Shown one piece after another: positions 1-43,600 of a DNA stretch of 64,000 nucleotides; the first letter of the stretch is position 1; every line of letters starts with the position of its first letter. The DNA is taken from contig CM049395.1 in assembly GCA_026929865.2 (NCBI GenBank), positions 14,297,001 through 14,361,000 on the forward strand. Direction: 5' to 3'. This DNA is from Hyperoplus lanceolatus. Its lineage: Eukaryota; Chordata; Actinopteri; Uranoscopiformes; Ammodytidae. Position numbers and translations under genes: made by a program. The notes beneath the pieces are model-generated. The model made no database searches, was not told the DNA's origin, and was given only the letters and a program-made list of their open reading frames with translations.

Positions 1-700
1 GCTTTGATTATAAACTGCGTAAAGTGTGGAAACGAACACGCGAATATTGAAATGAGTTATTTCCTGTTTTTCGAGCAGGAGAAGGTGAAGCCAATTCGAG
101 AACAAATTAGAAGCAACTGCAGTGAAATGTCTGATTTAATGGTAATGAACGCAGCTGACGAAGAAAACAAAAAAAAACAAAAAAAAAATTACATTTCCAT
201 TATAGGCTACATCAATGGATTGAACCGATTTAATAATAGGCTTACAGTGAACCAACTCAATTATGGAAATCATTAATAGGCTAATTGTAGTCGATTATCG
301 CTGGATTAAATGGCCTAATTATTAATTATTAAATATATATGTTATTAGATAATAGTTCCAACCTTTTAAAAGTAGGCATTAATTTCATAGTTACAATTGT
401 ATTATAAAAGTCAGAATATGACTTAGTTTGAAGAACACAACTATTATCAACCCAATGCATTTATTAAAAGTAGGCTCATTATGTAGATTTAATGATGTTA
501 TATGACTGTATTATTAATAGTTGCACAATGTACGTGGTGCATAAACTGCTGGTTCTGTAACAATGTGTCTCATGTCATAAAATATATTTAGTATGGGTTG
601 TAGCTACCTTACCATCTGACATACTTTGGCACTATTTATTAGTGGATGTGGTATTTTGTGCATACTTATATTTCTTTATTTCTTTCAACGTCAGAATAAA
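1..700. other. Upstream sequence without recognised features
   Basis: AT-rich, with short runs of stops in all frames. I see no exon, RNA gene or intact repeat. Confidence 0.5.
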
Positions 701-708
701 GAAATATC

Positions 709-980
709 GGTAACACGTTACAATAAGGGTACATTACATAACTGTTAATAAATGCTTAGTAAATGCATAATAAACATAAACTAAGCATAAACTAACTGTT
801 ATGCTTAGTTGATGCTTAACTAAGCATTAGTTAACGAAGCATTAACTAACCATTAAAATCTAAGCATTGACACTCACTTTATGCTTAATGGAAATTAACT
901 ACGCATTAACTAACCATTAATAGCATTAACTTAGCATTAACTAACAGTTAACTAATGTACCCTTATTGTAAAGTGTAACC
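709..980. mobile_element. hAT-like MITE, 272 bp, with an 8-bp target-site duplication
   Basis: The terminal inverted repeats start ggtaacacgttacaataagg and end in the near-complement ccttattgtaaagtgtaacc. They are flanked by identical 8-bp copies gaaatatc (701-708 and 981-988). The interior repeats a taagcattaactaac-type motif in both orientations. There is no coding capacity. The 8-bp duplication points to hAT-type mobilisation. Confidence 0.88.
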
Positions 981-988
981 GAAATATC

Positions 989-2459
989 CCTTGAAGTTAA
1001 CTCTTGCTCAATCGTAGTTTATTTGACTCTTCCTGTCAAAGAAACCAATACAATTAATTACAACGTGGATAAAATAAAAAGCTATGGGATCAGTCAAATG
1101 ATCTAATCTGGTTTCAAACGTATGATATGTTTGGGTTGTAACCTCTGTATCTGGAAAGTAACCAGAAGTGATGAGTAAAGAGTGCAGTATTTCCCTCTTG
1201 AATGTAGTGTAATGCAATATAAGGTAAATTCTGTCACTGACGGAATGTTCAATTATTTAAAATATTGATCCCAAATGTTCAAATTCTTATGCTCTCAAAT
1301 AAAATGTGGCCTCAAATGAAGGTGAGAGAGTTATTTGTCAAGGAGTCGGACCAAATCCAGTTCCACAGTTTATGATTGCAGCTCTGCGCTATGACTGCAG
1401 AGTTCAATCTAAAATGTTGCTCCACATCTGTCAAGAATACCCCTCAGGATGATGAGGCTACACTGTCCCGTCATTTCAACCCACCCAAACTTAGATATGT
1501 TTACGTTAGCACTGTACTTGATTATATAGACTTATTTGTTGTTCCTAACTTTAATATTTTGTGCTACGTTCGCCTCTTTCTATACTTACTTTAGTCTAAA
1601 ATATTTTAAAACACAATAAATGATCAATACATGGTATAAATAAATTATAACGCTCAATCTGTATGCCAGCAGTATACAAATCGCATAGCTCCATCACAAA
1701 AAAACTGTATATAGGTGCATCATCATAGATTTAATATACATAAAAAGGTCAATCTGCATAATAAGGAAGTATCTTTATATTGAAAATAAAGTTTGATAAT
1801 TACTTCTGTAGTGCATCTATGGTTGTATAAGTTTGACCCCTTGACCTTTAGCCTACTTTTAATGGTGTAGGCCCACTTTGTGGTATTAGAAATGGTCTTC
1901 CACCACTGGCTGCTGAACCACAAATTTAAAAAAAAAATGTTTTTATCTATGGAAAACATTCCATTTGTTCTAGTCATTTTAAATTGGTCTGAACCACCTG
2001 CTTAAAAACACAATGATTGTAATCTCAGTTTTTACACCTGTATAATTAAGGTGGTGGTTAAGGATGGTGTGGAGGTCAAATACACGTGGCCTCTGGAGGT
2101 AAGTGATGTAGCCTGCAGCTGCAGAATTCAATTGACAAACTGTTTGATGACAGCTGCTCAGAGTGTCTGTGAATCCCGTGAATTCACACTGATTTCGCCA
2201 ATTATTGCTGTCTTGAAAGTGAGGTGTAGGTGGGAGAGAGTGGAGACGACCTGAAGGCAGATTCGTTATCGCTGATAGGCTACATTAACATTTTCTTAAA
2301 GAGGGGAAAGTAACACCACTATCAGGACCTGCGAGTATGAAATCAGTTGATAATATCAGCCATGGGCCTATTCAATATTTAGGCTTGGTTTGAGCTGGAT
2401 TTCATCTTCCCATCACAAAGTTTGATATTATCACAGCTCATTTTGGATGTAAAAACCAC
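989..2459. other. Upstream sequence without recognised features
   Basis: AT-rich. One strong donor-like site (ctggag|gtaagt, about 2097) ends a short open stretch, but nothing identifies it as an exon. Confidence 0.45.
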
Positions 2460-2840
2460 TGCTGGAACGCGCAGACGTCCTTGTTCCTATTGGCTCTCCG
2501 CTGCGTCGCTCAGAGGGTTGGCGATTTTGCTGCTATAACCAGCTGATGCTGAGGCTACGAACACGGAGCCTCTGAAGAAACTGTTGGCGGTACATGGATA
2601 GCCCGTCATCGGCGCTATGCCTGCGGATTCGGTGTCATAGCAAGCTTCCAGAGATTGAGTGAGTAGGATATTTAATCGTGTCACGACGAAAGGGTCCGGG
2701 ATTTCCCCCCTACCCACACCCGTCATGTCGCTGATGATGTTTCTTCGTCTCTCCACACCATAATTTTCATGGGCATGATGCTCTGTGTTTCACAGATTGG
2801 GCTCCCTCACCTCACACGGGCGACGCACCACAGCTGCAGG
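2460..2840 (+). promoter_or_regulatory. Candidate cdkl5 promoter and 5' non-coding exon
   Basis: This is the one CpG-containing, GC-richer patch in the first 5 kb. It has a CRE-like gacgtc (2473) and an inverted CCAAT box (attggc, about 2489). Possible splice donors are ga|gtgagt at 2659 and gctgcag|gtaaat at 2840. The downstream exon acceptor at 5149 needs an upstream partner, and this patch is the best candidate. No transcript evidence is available, so this is inference. Confidence 0.35.
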
Positions 2841-2897
2841 TAAATGGGGCTTCGTTGGTTGAACAATATAGCCTATGCTACGGGCTGCCATGGATTA

Positions 2898-2898
2898 A

Positions 2899-2950
<52 letters not shown>
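2898..2950. repeat. (CA)n/(TA)n microsatellite
   Basis: Acacacac, then an uninterrupted run of about 22 TA units. Confidence 0.95.
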
Positions 2951-2956
<6 letters not shown>

Positions 2957-3218
2957 GTTTTGCGTGCAAATGATGTCTAATTATGGGTATTACTGATGAA
3001 CGCTATTTGTGGATCCTGTTGTGCAACACTGTCGTGAACATGGCCCGTCAACTACGTTATAATATATGCACTGGTTGCTGTGTAGGCTGAGAAACGCGTG
3101 GACAGCGATGGAATGGTGGTGCGCTCCGCAACGCAGCGATGAGAGAGAGACGCAGTTTCGATGCAGAGAGAACAGCATTAATATCCCCTCTCTTTCTCTC
3201 CATCTCTCGTTATCGCTA

Positions 3219-3244
3219 TCTCTCTCTCTCTCTCTCTCTCTCTG
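3219..3244. repeat. (TC)n microsatellite
   Basis: About 13 TC units in a pyrimidine-rich stretch. The overlapping 196-codon frame (3066-3656) owes its length partly to this and has no recognisable domain. Confidence 0.9.
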
Positions 3245-4379
3245 TCTCACCTCATTTCGACACGCACACACATACCCTACAGGCACGCGGACACGCAAGC
3301 ACCTGCCTATTACATTTACACTCAAACTCACTCATTCCCCTGGGGTTGTGTTTTTTTTCTGCATGCAGACACCAACAGGCGTTTGTTGCAGGATTAATTT
3401 TTCAGTGTGTTCTATCAATATTTTCAGGACTTTCTCAGTGATGTTGTCACCTTGTTACCATCAACCAGCATTATGCCTGATGGCTGCAAGGAAAAGCAGC
3501 AGCTTATCAATAAACCGACCCTGTGCTGTGCTGTGTACCCATTTCATAGGAACATTTTTTCTTATGTGCAGAAAGGAATGCATCGTAGGTTGTACCAGTT
3601 GCAGGCTTTCAGGGCATACGTGTCTGCTGAGACATGATAGCGTACGGATCCAATAAATCCCTATCTTCGACAGTGACACCATAGACTTAAATGACATGAG
3701 CCATGGATGGCTTCAATATCCACCTTATCACTTCCCCTGAAAAGACTTAGCTGCATGGAGTGAACACTGCATAGGAAAACGCCCACACAGGCACATGAGC
3801 CAAATCAACATTAAAGTGTTTTTGCACTGCCGAATAAATCAAGTGTTATACAAAACTAGGACTGGTACTGTGAGAAGCTTTGATGGTTCCAGTAGAACAG
3901 CATTCACGTTACAAAAAAAGACATTTAATAATTGTGGTCAGTTCTTTGGATGAATGACAGGAGATCCAAGCCTTTGGATAGAATTGTTCCGAGCCTTTTT
4001 TCCCTATAAAACAAAATACTGATATCATTTTCTGTGTAGGTCTATATACATGTAAAACATGCTCTCAGAACCAAATATGGGCTAAATATTGGCACACAAG
4101 CATCTCTGTTGTGTTTTGAGAAATCATCACACACCTAAACCCAACTCAGTTCAACATTTTGAATGTGGCAGCAACAGAGAGCTATCAGTAAATCTACAGT
4201 GACACAAAGTTTAGCTGTGTTCATTTGGCAGATATTTGGTTGAAGACTAAAGTGATGGACACAATTCCGACCTGATGATCGTCGTAGAATGAATTCAACA
4301 ATAAGGAAGTTATCACAATGATAATTCATCCCGAAGAGGACATGCATTTTTATATCAAATTTAATGGCAATGCATCCTA

Positions 4380-4640
4380 AAGGTGTTGCCACGCTGGTAG
4401 CTTTGTGATGCCAACCTTTTGGCACAGCAGTGCTTTGAGCTAAATGCTAACATCAGCATGCTAACATACTCATAGTGACAATGATAGATATGTACGTGAA
4501 AACTTTGACTAGCTGCTGGTCCTGAAGCAATTGTCCAGAGATCCCAAAAGTCCTTATGATTCATCAGCTTGGCACTTCGGATAATGGTACCAAATTTTAC
4601 AGCAATTCACTCAAGAGTTGTTAAGACAAGTCAAAAACAA
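4380..4640. repeat. Fish interspersed repeat (gctaacatcagcatgctaac type)
   Basis: gctaaatgctaacatcagca, then tgctaaca-type motifs and a degraded tail about non-specific distances onward, match a common percomorph repeat. The boundaries are approximate. A related piece lies at 32570-32715. Confidence 0.5.
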
Positions 4641-5149
4641 TTTGCAATCTCATGGTGCCACTAGAGAAAAAATTCGAGGTCTCAACAGTAGGGCAGTTCA
4701 TCCTCTTGGCACCATCAATGTCGGTACAACATTTCATGACTAAGCAACCAATTTTCATTGTGAAAGTTCAGACTGGATCAAAGTGAAGGTCCATCTGAAC
4801 TACAGTGTGAGACCTGTGCAAAGCAGACATGGCTTGTTAGCTCTTTCAGTCATTATAGTATATTGACTCTCGACTGCCGCCCTTGCAGCTTCCTCCAGAT
4901 TGAATGTGTGGCTGAGGGTAAAATGGGTAGTGTGTGGAAGTCATGCTTAAGTCATCCATGATTTAAATGTGTCCTCAAGGAAATTCTGCCTCTCTGTACA
5001 TCCACATGTCCTTGTTAGCATGCCATCTGTGCCCGGAATAACACTAGTGTGCTACTGCTTTTGTAAGGAATGATGGGAAGTTGGACCTTGGAGTGACCCT
5101 GCATATTTTAAAACCTTGCTTCTCTTTGTTTTTGTCTTTGGTCTTCCAG

Positions 5150-5300
5150 ATACGATCGTGTGGAGGTTTGGATAGATGTACGAAACGGACAATCTCAAGA
5201 CAAAGAATAAAGGAATTTCTGAGAAAGCCGAAACGGCTCGAGTCAGAAGCGTAAATAAAAATAGAAAAAGAGAGTGAGGTACAAGAGGAGTGAAGATGGA
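5150..5300 (+). other. cdkl5: cdkl5 5' leader in the first coding exon, with a short upstream ORF
   Basis: An acceptor (tctttggtcttccag) ends at 5149, so a 5' UTR exon boundary lies here and at least one non-coding exon must be upstream. The leader carries an ATG at 5176 opening a 33-codon upstream ORF that stops at 5275-5277. That is 23 nt before the chosen cdkl5 ATG and in a different frame. In the kinase frame there is a stop at 5262-5264, which bounds the N-terminus. Confidence 0.6.
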
Positions 5301-37351
<32,051 letters not shown>

Positions 37352-38552
37352 CTCAAATGTTTTTTCAAGCTCAGATATTTGATAAGAACTAAAAACAAAT
37401 ATATAATAATAAAAAAATATTTATATTAACATTATTTACTAGATATTTATTTGTTTTGAATTCAAGGATATAAGCTATAAATGACACAGTATGTAGGCTA
37501 TATGAAAATAGTATAAGGTAATATAGAATTAAATGTGTAATTGCGAGAGCTTTAGTTTTCAACAAAAGAAATGCAAAGATATTAATGTGTTGATAATACA
37601 ATATGTCAGGAGGAATATTTATCAATGGTGAATGTCCTTTTTTTGTTCAATTTGATATGTTATTTACAGATTTTCACTTTACATTGTGTCATTTTTAACC
37701 TTTTATTCTGTTCATTCCATCCAATGTAAAGAAATATTGATAATATACTTGTTGCCCGAAGTTGAAAAAAAGTGCAAAACTGCCCATAACCCCCTCATGA
37801 CATTTTTGTGTTTTTGTGATGAGTCAGGCTATATGTCAACAGGGTTTGGTAGCAGCACAGCCAAAGTCAGACTGTTAGGCTATGTGATTTACATGCAGTA
37901 ATTGTCGGTTCACTCAATGTCCCTCTGTGGGTTCCACCATTTTGAAAGTAAGCCCCATTTTCAGTCTCTCAGTTAAATGTGTTAGTGACAACAGCTTTCA
38001 AGCTCTGTGCTGCCATGTTGGTTTTGTCTGCAGCCTTAACAGCAAGTAACAGGCATCATGACTTCGGAACCCATCGATGGTGAAAAGTCAACTTTTCTAT
38101 AGAGACTGGACTAACTCAACATTTACGTATTCAAGATAGCAGGAGAGCACTCTGCAAAAAATGGCATACCTCATCTGCGACCTTTAAGACCTTAAATGTT
38201 AAGCCTGGTGGTATTTTTTTATCTTCTCTTTTAATGAAAAAAATAAAAAATAACCCACAAAAAGACTAAAACCAACTATGTTGAATTGAATTCACTAACA
38301 ACTGCTATCTTTGTATCCGCGAGCTGATACAAGTTATTGCTTGTTGTCTAAAAACGTTTAAAAAAACACACACATTAGTGAGTCTTGCATGGGCACGTTG
38401 TTTTAAATTGATTGACCATACACCATCCCGCTGCTGTAAATGCTCACTTGAGAAACAAATGTGTATTGATCTGCAGTTGAAAATAGTCCCCGAAAATTCA
38501 CTTTTTTACCCTGTGGTTCCGTTAGGTGGAATAACACCAGACTTAGCCTTTA

Positions 38553-38664
<112 letters not shown>

Positions 38665-38980
38665 ACATTTTTCTGTGAGCATTTTAAAAGCTGGCATTAT
38701 CAAAGTTTTTGCAAATGCCTTTTGTAAATCTGAATTTTGGTTTGCCTCCACATTACTTTTACATTTAATATTAACAGTCATGATCAGGGATGACTTTACT
38801 TTAGCTAGGTTATTCATACAAGCATTTACTTGTCTACTGACTTGACCTGACCATGATGATGAAGAAAATTTGTTGTGTAAAAGAATACACTATTTACAGC
38901 CTAGGCAACATATACGGCATAGTTTTTCTTCCAGTCTGTCCTTCGTTCCCTCCTCTTCCTCTGCGGTTTGAAAGCTTCAC

Positions 38981-39223
38981 TTAAAGGTGCTACGAGGAAC
39001 TTTTAAATATTTCTGAAACAGTCTAATTATTCCTATGATAATCATAAATGACATGCAACAGCAAACGAGACCATCAGTGCAGAGAATGCTATTTTTTTTA
39101 ATAGTTTTTCTTAATGCCTTTGTCATGGGTATGCTCACCCAGGAACAACAGCTGACGTAGTAAAAACACTACCGCTTTTGTCCAAATTAACCTAAACTGA
39201 ATGTTCCTATGAACACCTTTTAA
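38981..39223. mobile_element. Short TTAA-flanked MITE related to 11457-12370
   Basis: It begins ttaaaggtgctacgaggaac and ends gttcctatgaacacctttt-aa. It shares agcaaacgagaccatcagtg and ctaccgcttttgtccaaa with the longer element. Confidence 0.72.
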
Positions 39224-40680
39224 AGAAGTAAAACCTTGGGAGCAGGGAAGGAGAAGGATGGACGCATTTAAGAAAAAAAAATCTTAATTCATTTTTTGGC
39301 TATGTTGAAAGCAATAACATTCAGAAAGAGAGTGGGACTGATGCAGATTGTGCTAGGCAAATCAGTGGCCAGTTAATTTGGAGCCAAATATAGAATAGAG
39401 AAGGGTTTTCCAGTAGTGGACTGTGATTAAAGTGTCCATGTGTACATACAAGGCATCGCTCTGCAATACATTTTTTTCTTTATTTTCAAACTGTCCTTGA
39501 ACATGACCCTGGACAGGTAAATCTGCCCAATGCAGTGTATTTTGGGAAAATCCTTGATCACTAAATGATTGTAAAATGACTGCTAATGTGGGTTTGTCTA
39601 CATCATTAATGGGACAGAGTGATGACAAAGCTTGCCTTGCCAGTGACCCGAAGCCTTATATTAGCTTAACTGACTCAAGACTTAAGATGGAAAATGGAGG
39701 CTTCCAAACCTCCCTCCCCAGTATTCCTAAAACATTTTTTTTCATTAAGCTGTTGCCCAATTCTTACAGGGTGTAAATACAAAATAATAAGAGTGTATCT
39801 ATACTGACCAAAATGGTAGGGTCTCATAATAAAAAGCCAACTGTACATTTTTGAATGGCTCATGTGCTTAGTTTTGTTGTTTGCACCGACACACAACATG
39901 AGAACATGCATTATACACATTCATTTAATCAAGGAATTACATTAAAGATACAATAAAGATTATGACAAGCACCATGGGTAATTGAGTTGAAATGTCAAAG
40001 AAAATAAATCAGGAGTTAACCACAGTACTAACCCACATCTTAATGTTAGTGACTTTCCCCCCCTTGATATAGCACAGGGGTAATTTTTTAATTTTTTTAA
40101 AGAAATGCCTGAAGGAAGGAAGTGAAATCTTTAAAATATTTTAAAGAAAAATCCTGGCATTAATACTATTTTGTGTCATTATCAATTAAGCCCATGTAGA
40201 GAAGCAGACAGAATTTCACAGATCAGTCACAGAAGGACACAAATGTTTTGGAAGAGTTTTGTCTCAGACTGATGGATCCAACCAACACTGCCTCTCCCCC
40301 GTCAATGTCTAATTATTGCTTTGAATGTATGCCATTTCCTTGCCAATGAAACAATCTACTGAGAACACACATTACATTGAATCCCCCAGTGTGAGACCCG
40401 TTTTGACACAGACGATGGAGAGCGGAGTGAATGGAAGTTAATTGAGCATATCAAACAAATATTTGAATGAAATCAAACAAGTGTTTTTGTTTGTACCTTC
40501 AAAAAGCGTTTAAAACAGGACAGTATTGTGTCAACCTGCGGTTTTATACATGTAGCAGGAAAAGGGGGGGCCAAATCTGTGGCTTAAATAACGGGAGGAC
40601 ACAGTCTCACGATGGGGCTTTTAGGATATGGATGAAGTGTGTGGACAAGGCCTTTGGGGACAGCGGGAGGAAAGGTGCGT

Positions 40681-43600
40681 TCACATGCATTTGCTCATGC
40701 ACAGAAGCAGCTCCATGCGCAGGGCAATGCGCGTGTGCCATCCAAGGGGGATGATGCGGATGTAGCGCGCCACGATGGGCGGCCGAAGGAGGTTCTGCAC
40801 GGACGAGGAGCGGTCCGAGTTTCCATAAAACACCTGAGGGGAGAGGGAGAGTGAAATGTCAGGGAGGATTAGTTAACACTGACACTAACACTGACTGAGC
40901 CCAATGGAATGAACTGCTTTTCACATTAAAGCTCCAACTCATAACAATGCACATGTAATATTCTGTCCCAAGCACGGGTATTTCACACTTCATGCACTCT
41001 TGGCATATTGTGGTCTTACTGTGTATTTTATTTTTTGTACAGACACATTGAAAATCAGGGTTTGCCCTCAGTTATACATCTGAGAACTAAATAAAGGTTG
41101 ATTGATAGTTTAATTGATTGATAATAATGTGATAATGTAAGGCGGCAGTAAACAATTATTTTCATTATTCATCTATCTATTAATAATTTTGAACACATCA
41201 GACAAAGAGTTCATGATGCAATTTAAAAATAGTTTGTTCTGTCAGAAAAAAACAGGCCAAAAATAACCAACCAACCAAAAATAGAAAGAAAACATCATAA
41301 ACAAAATGCATTGTCCAGTAACAAGTATCTGTAATGTAGGCCTATTTAAATATTTAAAATCTAAATTTGAAAAAATATAATAACTGCTCTACTGTATTTT
41401 AAACTACAAAATATATTTAATGTCTTCACTGTTTAAGCCAAGACAATAACAGACCATCAGATGTCATCGGAATATGATGACAAAACAGAAATCAATCAAT
41501 TAGGCCATCCCCAGTAGGCGATGCTTTAAATCAAGTTCCATCAAAATAAGATCAATGGTGTCTGAGATCTTCCCTCATGCTTCACTTTGTGTTTGTGTCT
41601 CATTTACTCTATAATTTCTGTTTTTTGGGTTTTTTCCTGATTTTGACCGTGTTAAACTGACCCTGTTGTTTCCGGTATTGTCTTTGTAATAGATCCAGTT
41701 GAGTTTTTCTTCGGTACGGTACTGAACGTTGTACTTGGTGATCCACTCGTCAGCGTCGCAGCGGCCCTGTGTGAGGACCCCCGACACCACCTTCACCTCC
41801 CTCAGGTCAATCTGCAGCCACTGGTTACTGTCCTGAAACTTAGACAGCCAGGCACACCTGGAGGAGGAACACACAAACACTGGATGTATTGCAGCAGCTT
41901 GTCTGCTTATTTTTGACGTGTTACAGAAAGAAAAGCACTTCTTTTTTGTTGGACTACGTCACTGTGGGGAGGTGAGGACTGGAAGTCAGCAAACACGTGA
42001 TCTCTAAGGGGTTTTAAAATTACTCTAAATATTGGTAGAATCAAATATATCAGGATGAGGTTTGATTTCCGGCCTTGTGCATAACACAAGTCCTTTATGT
42101 GACTTCATAATACTGGAGGGAAAAAAACAATTCAAGAACATACATTCTTCAGTACTGAACATAGTAGCTCCTCAGTGGTTTAATTTCTTGATAAACAATA
42201 TACAGTGCTCTCCAAAAGTATTGGAACAGTGAGGCCAATTCCTTTATTTATGCTCTAGAGTCTAGACTGAAAACATTTTGACAATAGATCAACATTTCAG
42301 CTTTCATTTCCAGGTATTTACATTTGGATCTGATATACAACAGAGAAGATAGCATTATTAACGAACACCACATTTTTAGATGAGCACAAGTATTGGAACA
42401 GATAGACTTGAAATTAATTTAAGACTTAATATTGTGTTGCAAATCCTTCGCTTGCAGTAACTGCATCAAGCCTGTAACCCATTGACATCACCAAACTTTT
42501 GCATTCTTCTTTTGTGATGCTTTTCCAGGCTTTCACCGCAGCCTCTTTCAGTTGCTGTTTGTTTTGGGGGGTTACTCTCTTCAGTCTCCTCTTTGACAGG
42601 TAAAACGCATGCTCTATACGGTTTAAGTCTGGAGATTGACTTGGCCAAAAACATAATTTTGTGAGATGACAGTAAAACAAATCTTAGCGAACGTTGCCAG
42701 AGATTCAAAACCTATGCAGATAACTCACTCATGTTCATTATTGTGAATAAGTAAGTCTATTGTGTTGGCGTTTACCTACCCGAAGCCCTGAGTGTTGAGG
42801 CGGGCCCTGCTCGGGAGCCATGAGGAGAACCAGCCGGTGTACTGGTCCTGGTTGGAGCAGGTGATCTGGTCTAGACCCACTGATCCGGCCTCGAAACCCA
42901 TGGGCTTGTGGTATGGACACTCTGTGGGAGGATCACAGGCAAAGTTATATATAAGGTCACTACAGGACATGGTCTGCCAGGGGCTAAGCAGTAAAACACT
43001 GAATTGATCATCACTTTAAGCCTTTCTAGGTGCTTAATTCTCCATCTCTATCTTTTCCACTCTCACCCCTGCTGACTTCTATCCTCGCACCCTCCCACTC
43101 CCAAACCCCCCCTGCTGTTAGCAGCCCCAGTGTGACCCATATCCCTATCCTAAAAGCCTGCAGTCTAATTCTCCACAGTGAGAGATCAGCGAAAATGTCC
43201 ATTAGGGCGACAGATGGCCATGTTCTACTCTCCACAGCTTTATCTCCATGTTGCTTTCATGTTTTCATCTGTCCCTCTGCCCTCTCACTTACACTAAAAT
43301 CGCCCTTTATCGACCTATCTTGTAGAAAATGTAAATATATCAATAAGAGATTTACGATGGCTGTGAGCATTTTTTCCCTCATGTTTCAGACAAAAGCATC
43401 AGCTGTGGAAACATGGTGCCAACACCTGCTGTGCCTTTGTTTTACTACTGGCTTAAGCCTATCGTGCACAGGGTCACATCCTCTCTAATCGCAGTATTAC
43501 AAGGTGCAAACAGAAGCCGCAGGAGCAGCGTCCGTGTGAGACAGGAGATAAGTGTTTGCATAACAGCAATGTGAGAGACTCTGTAGTCCTCCCTAATGTG

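Noticed and set aside
2051..2096. Short open stretch ending in a strong donor (gag|gtaagt)
   Set aside because: The acceptor side is weak and the peptide matches nothing I know. It could be an alternative non-coding cdkl5 exon but cannot be supported.
2487..2756. Minus-strand 89-codon frame over the CpG-containing patch
   Set aside because: GC-rich chance frame; the patch is better explained as the promoter or leader of cdkl5.
3066..3656. 196-codon plus-strand frame
   Set aside because: No recognisable domain, spans a (TC)n repeat, and no supporting splice or promoter context; probably chance.
43030..43488. 152-codon plus-strand frame in rs1 intron 3
   Set aside because: Ser/Pro/Leu-rich without any domain and antisense to a gene intron; taken as chance.
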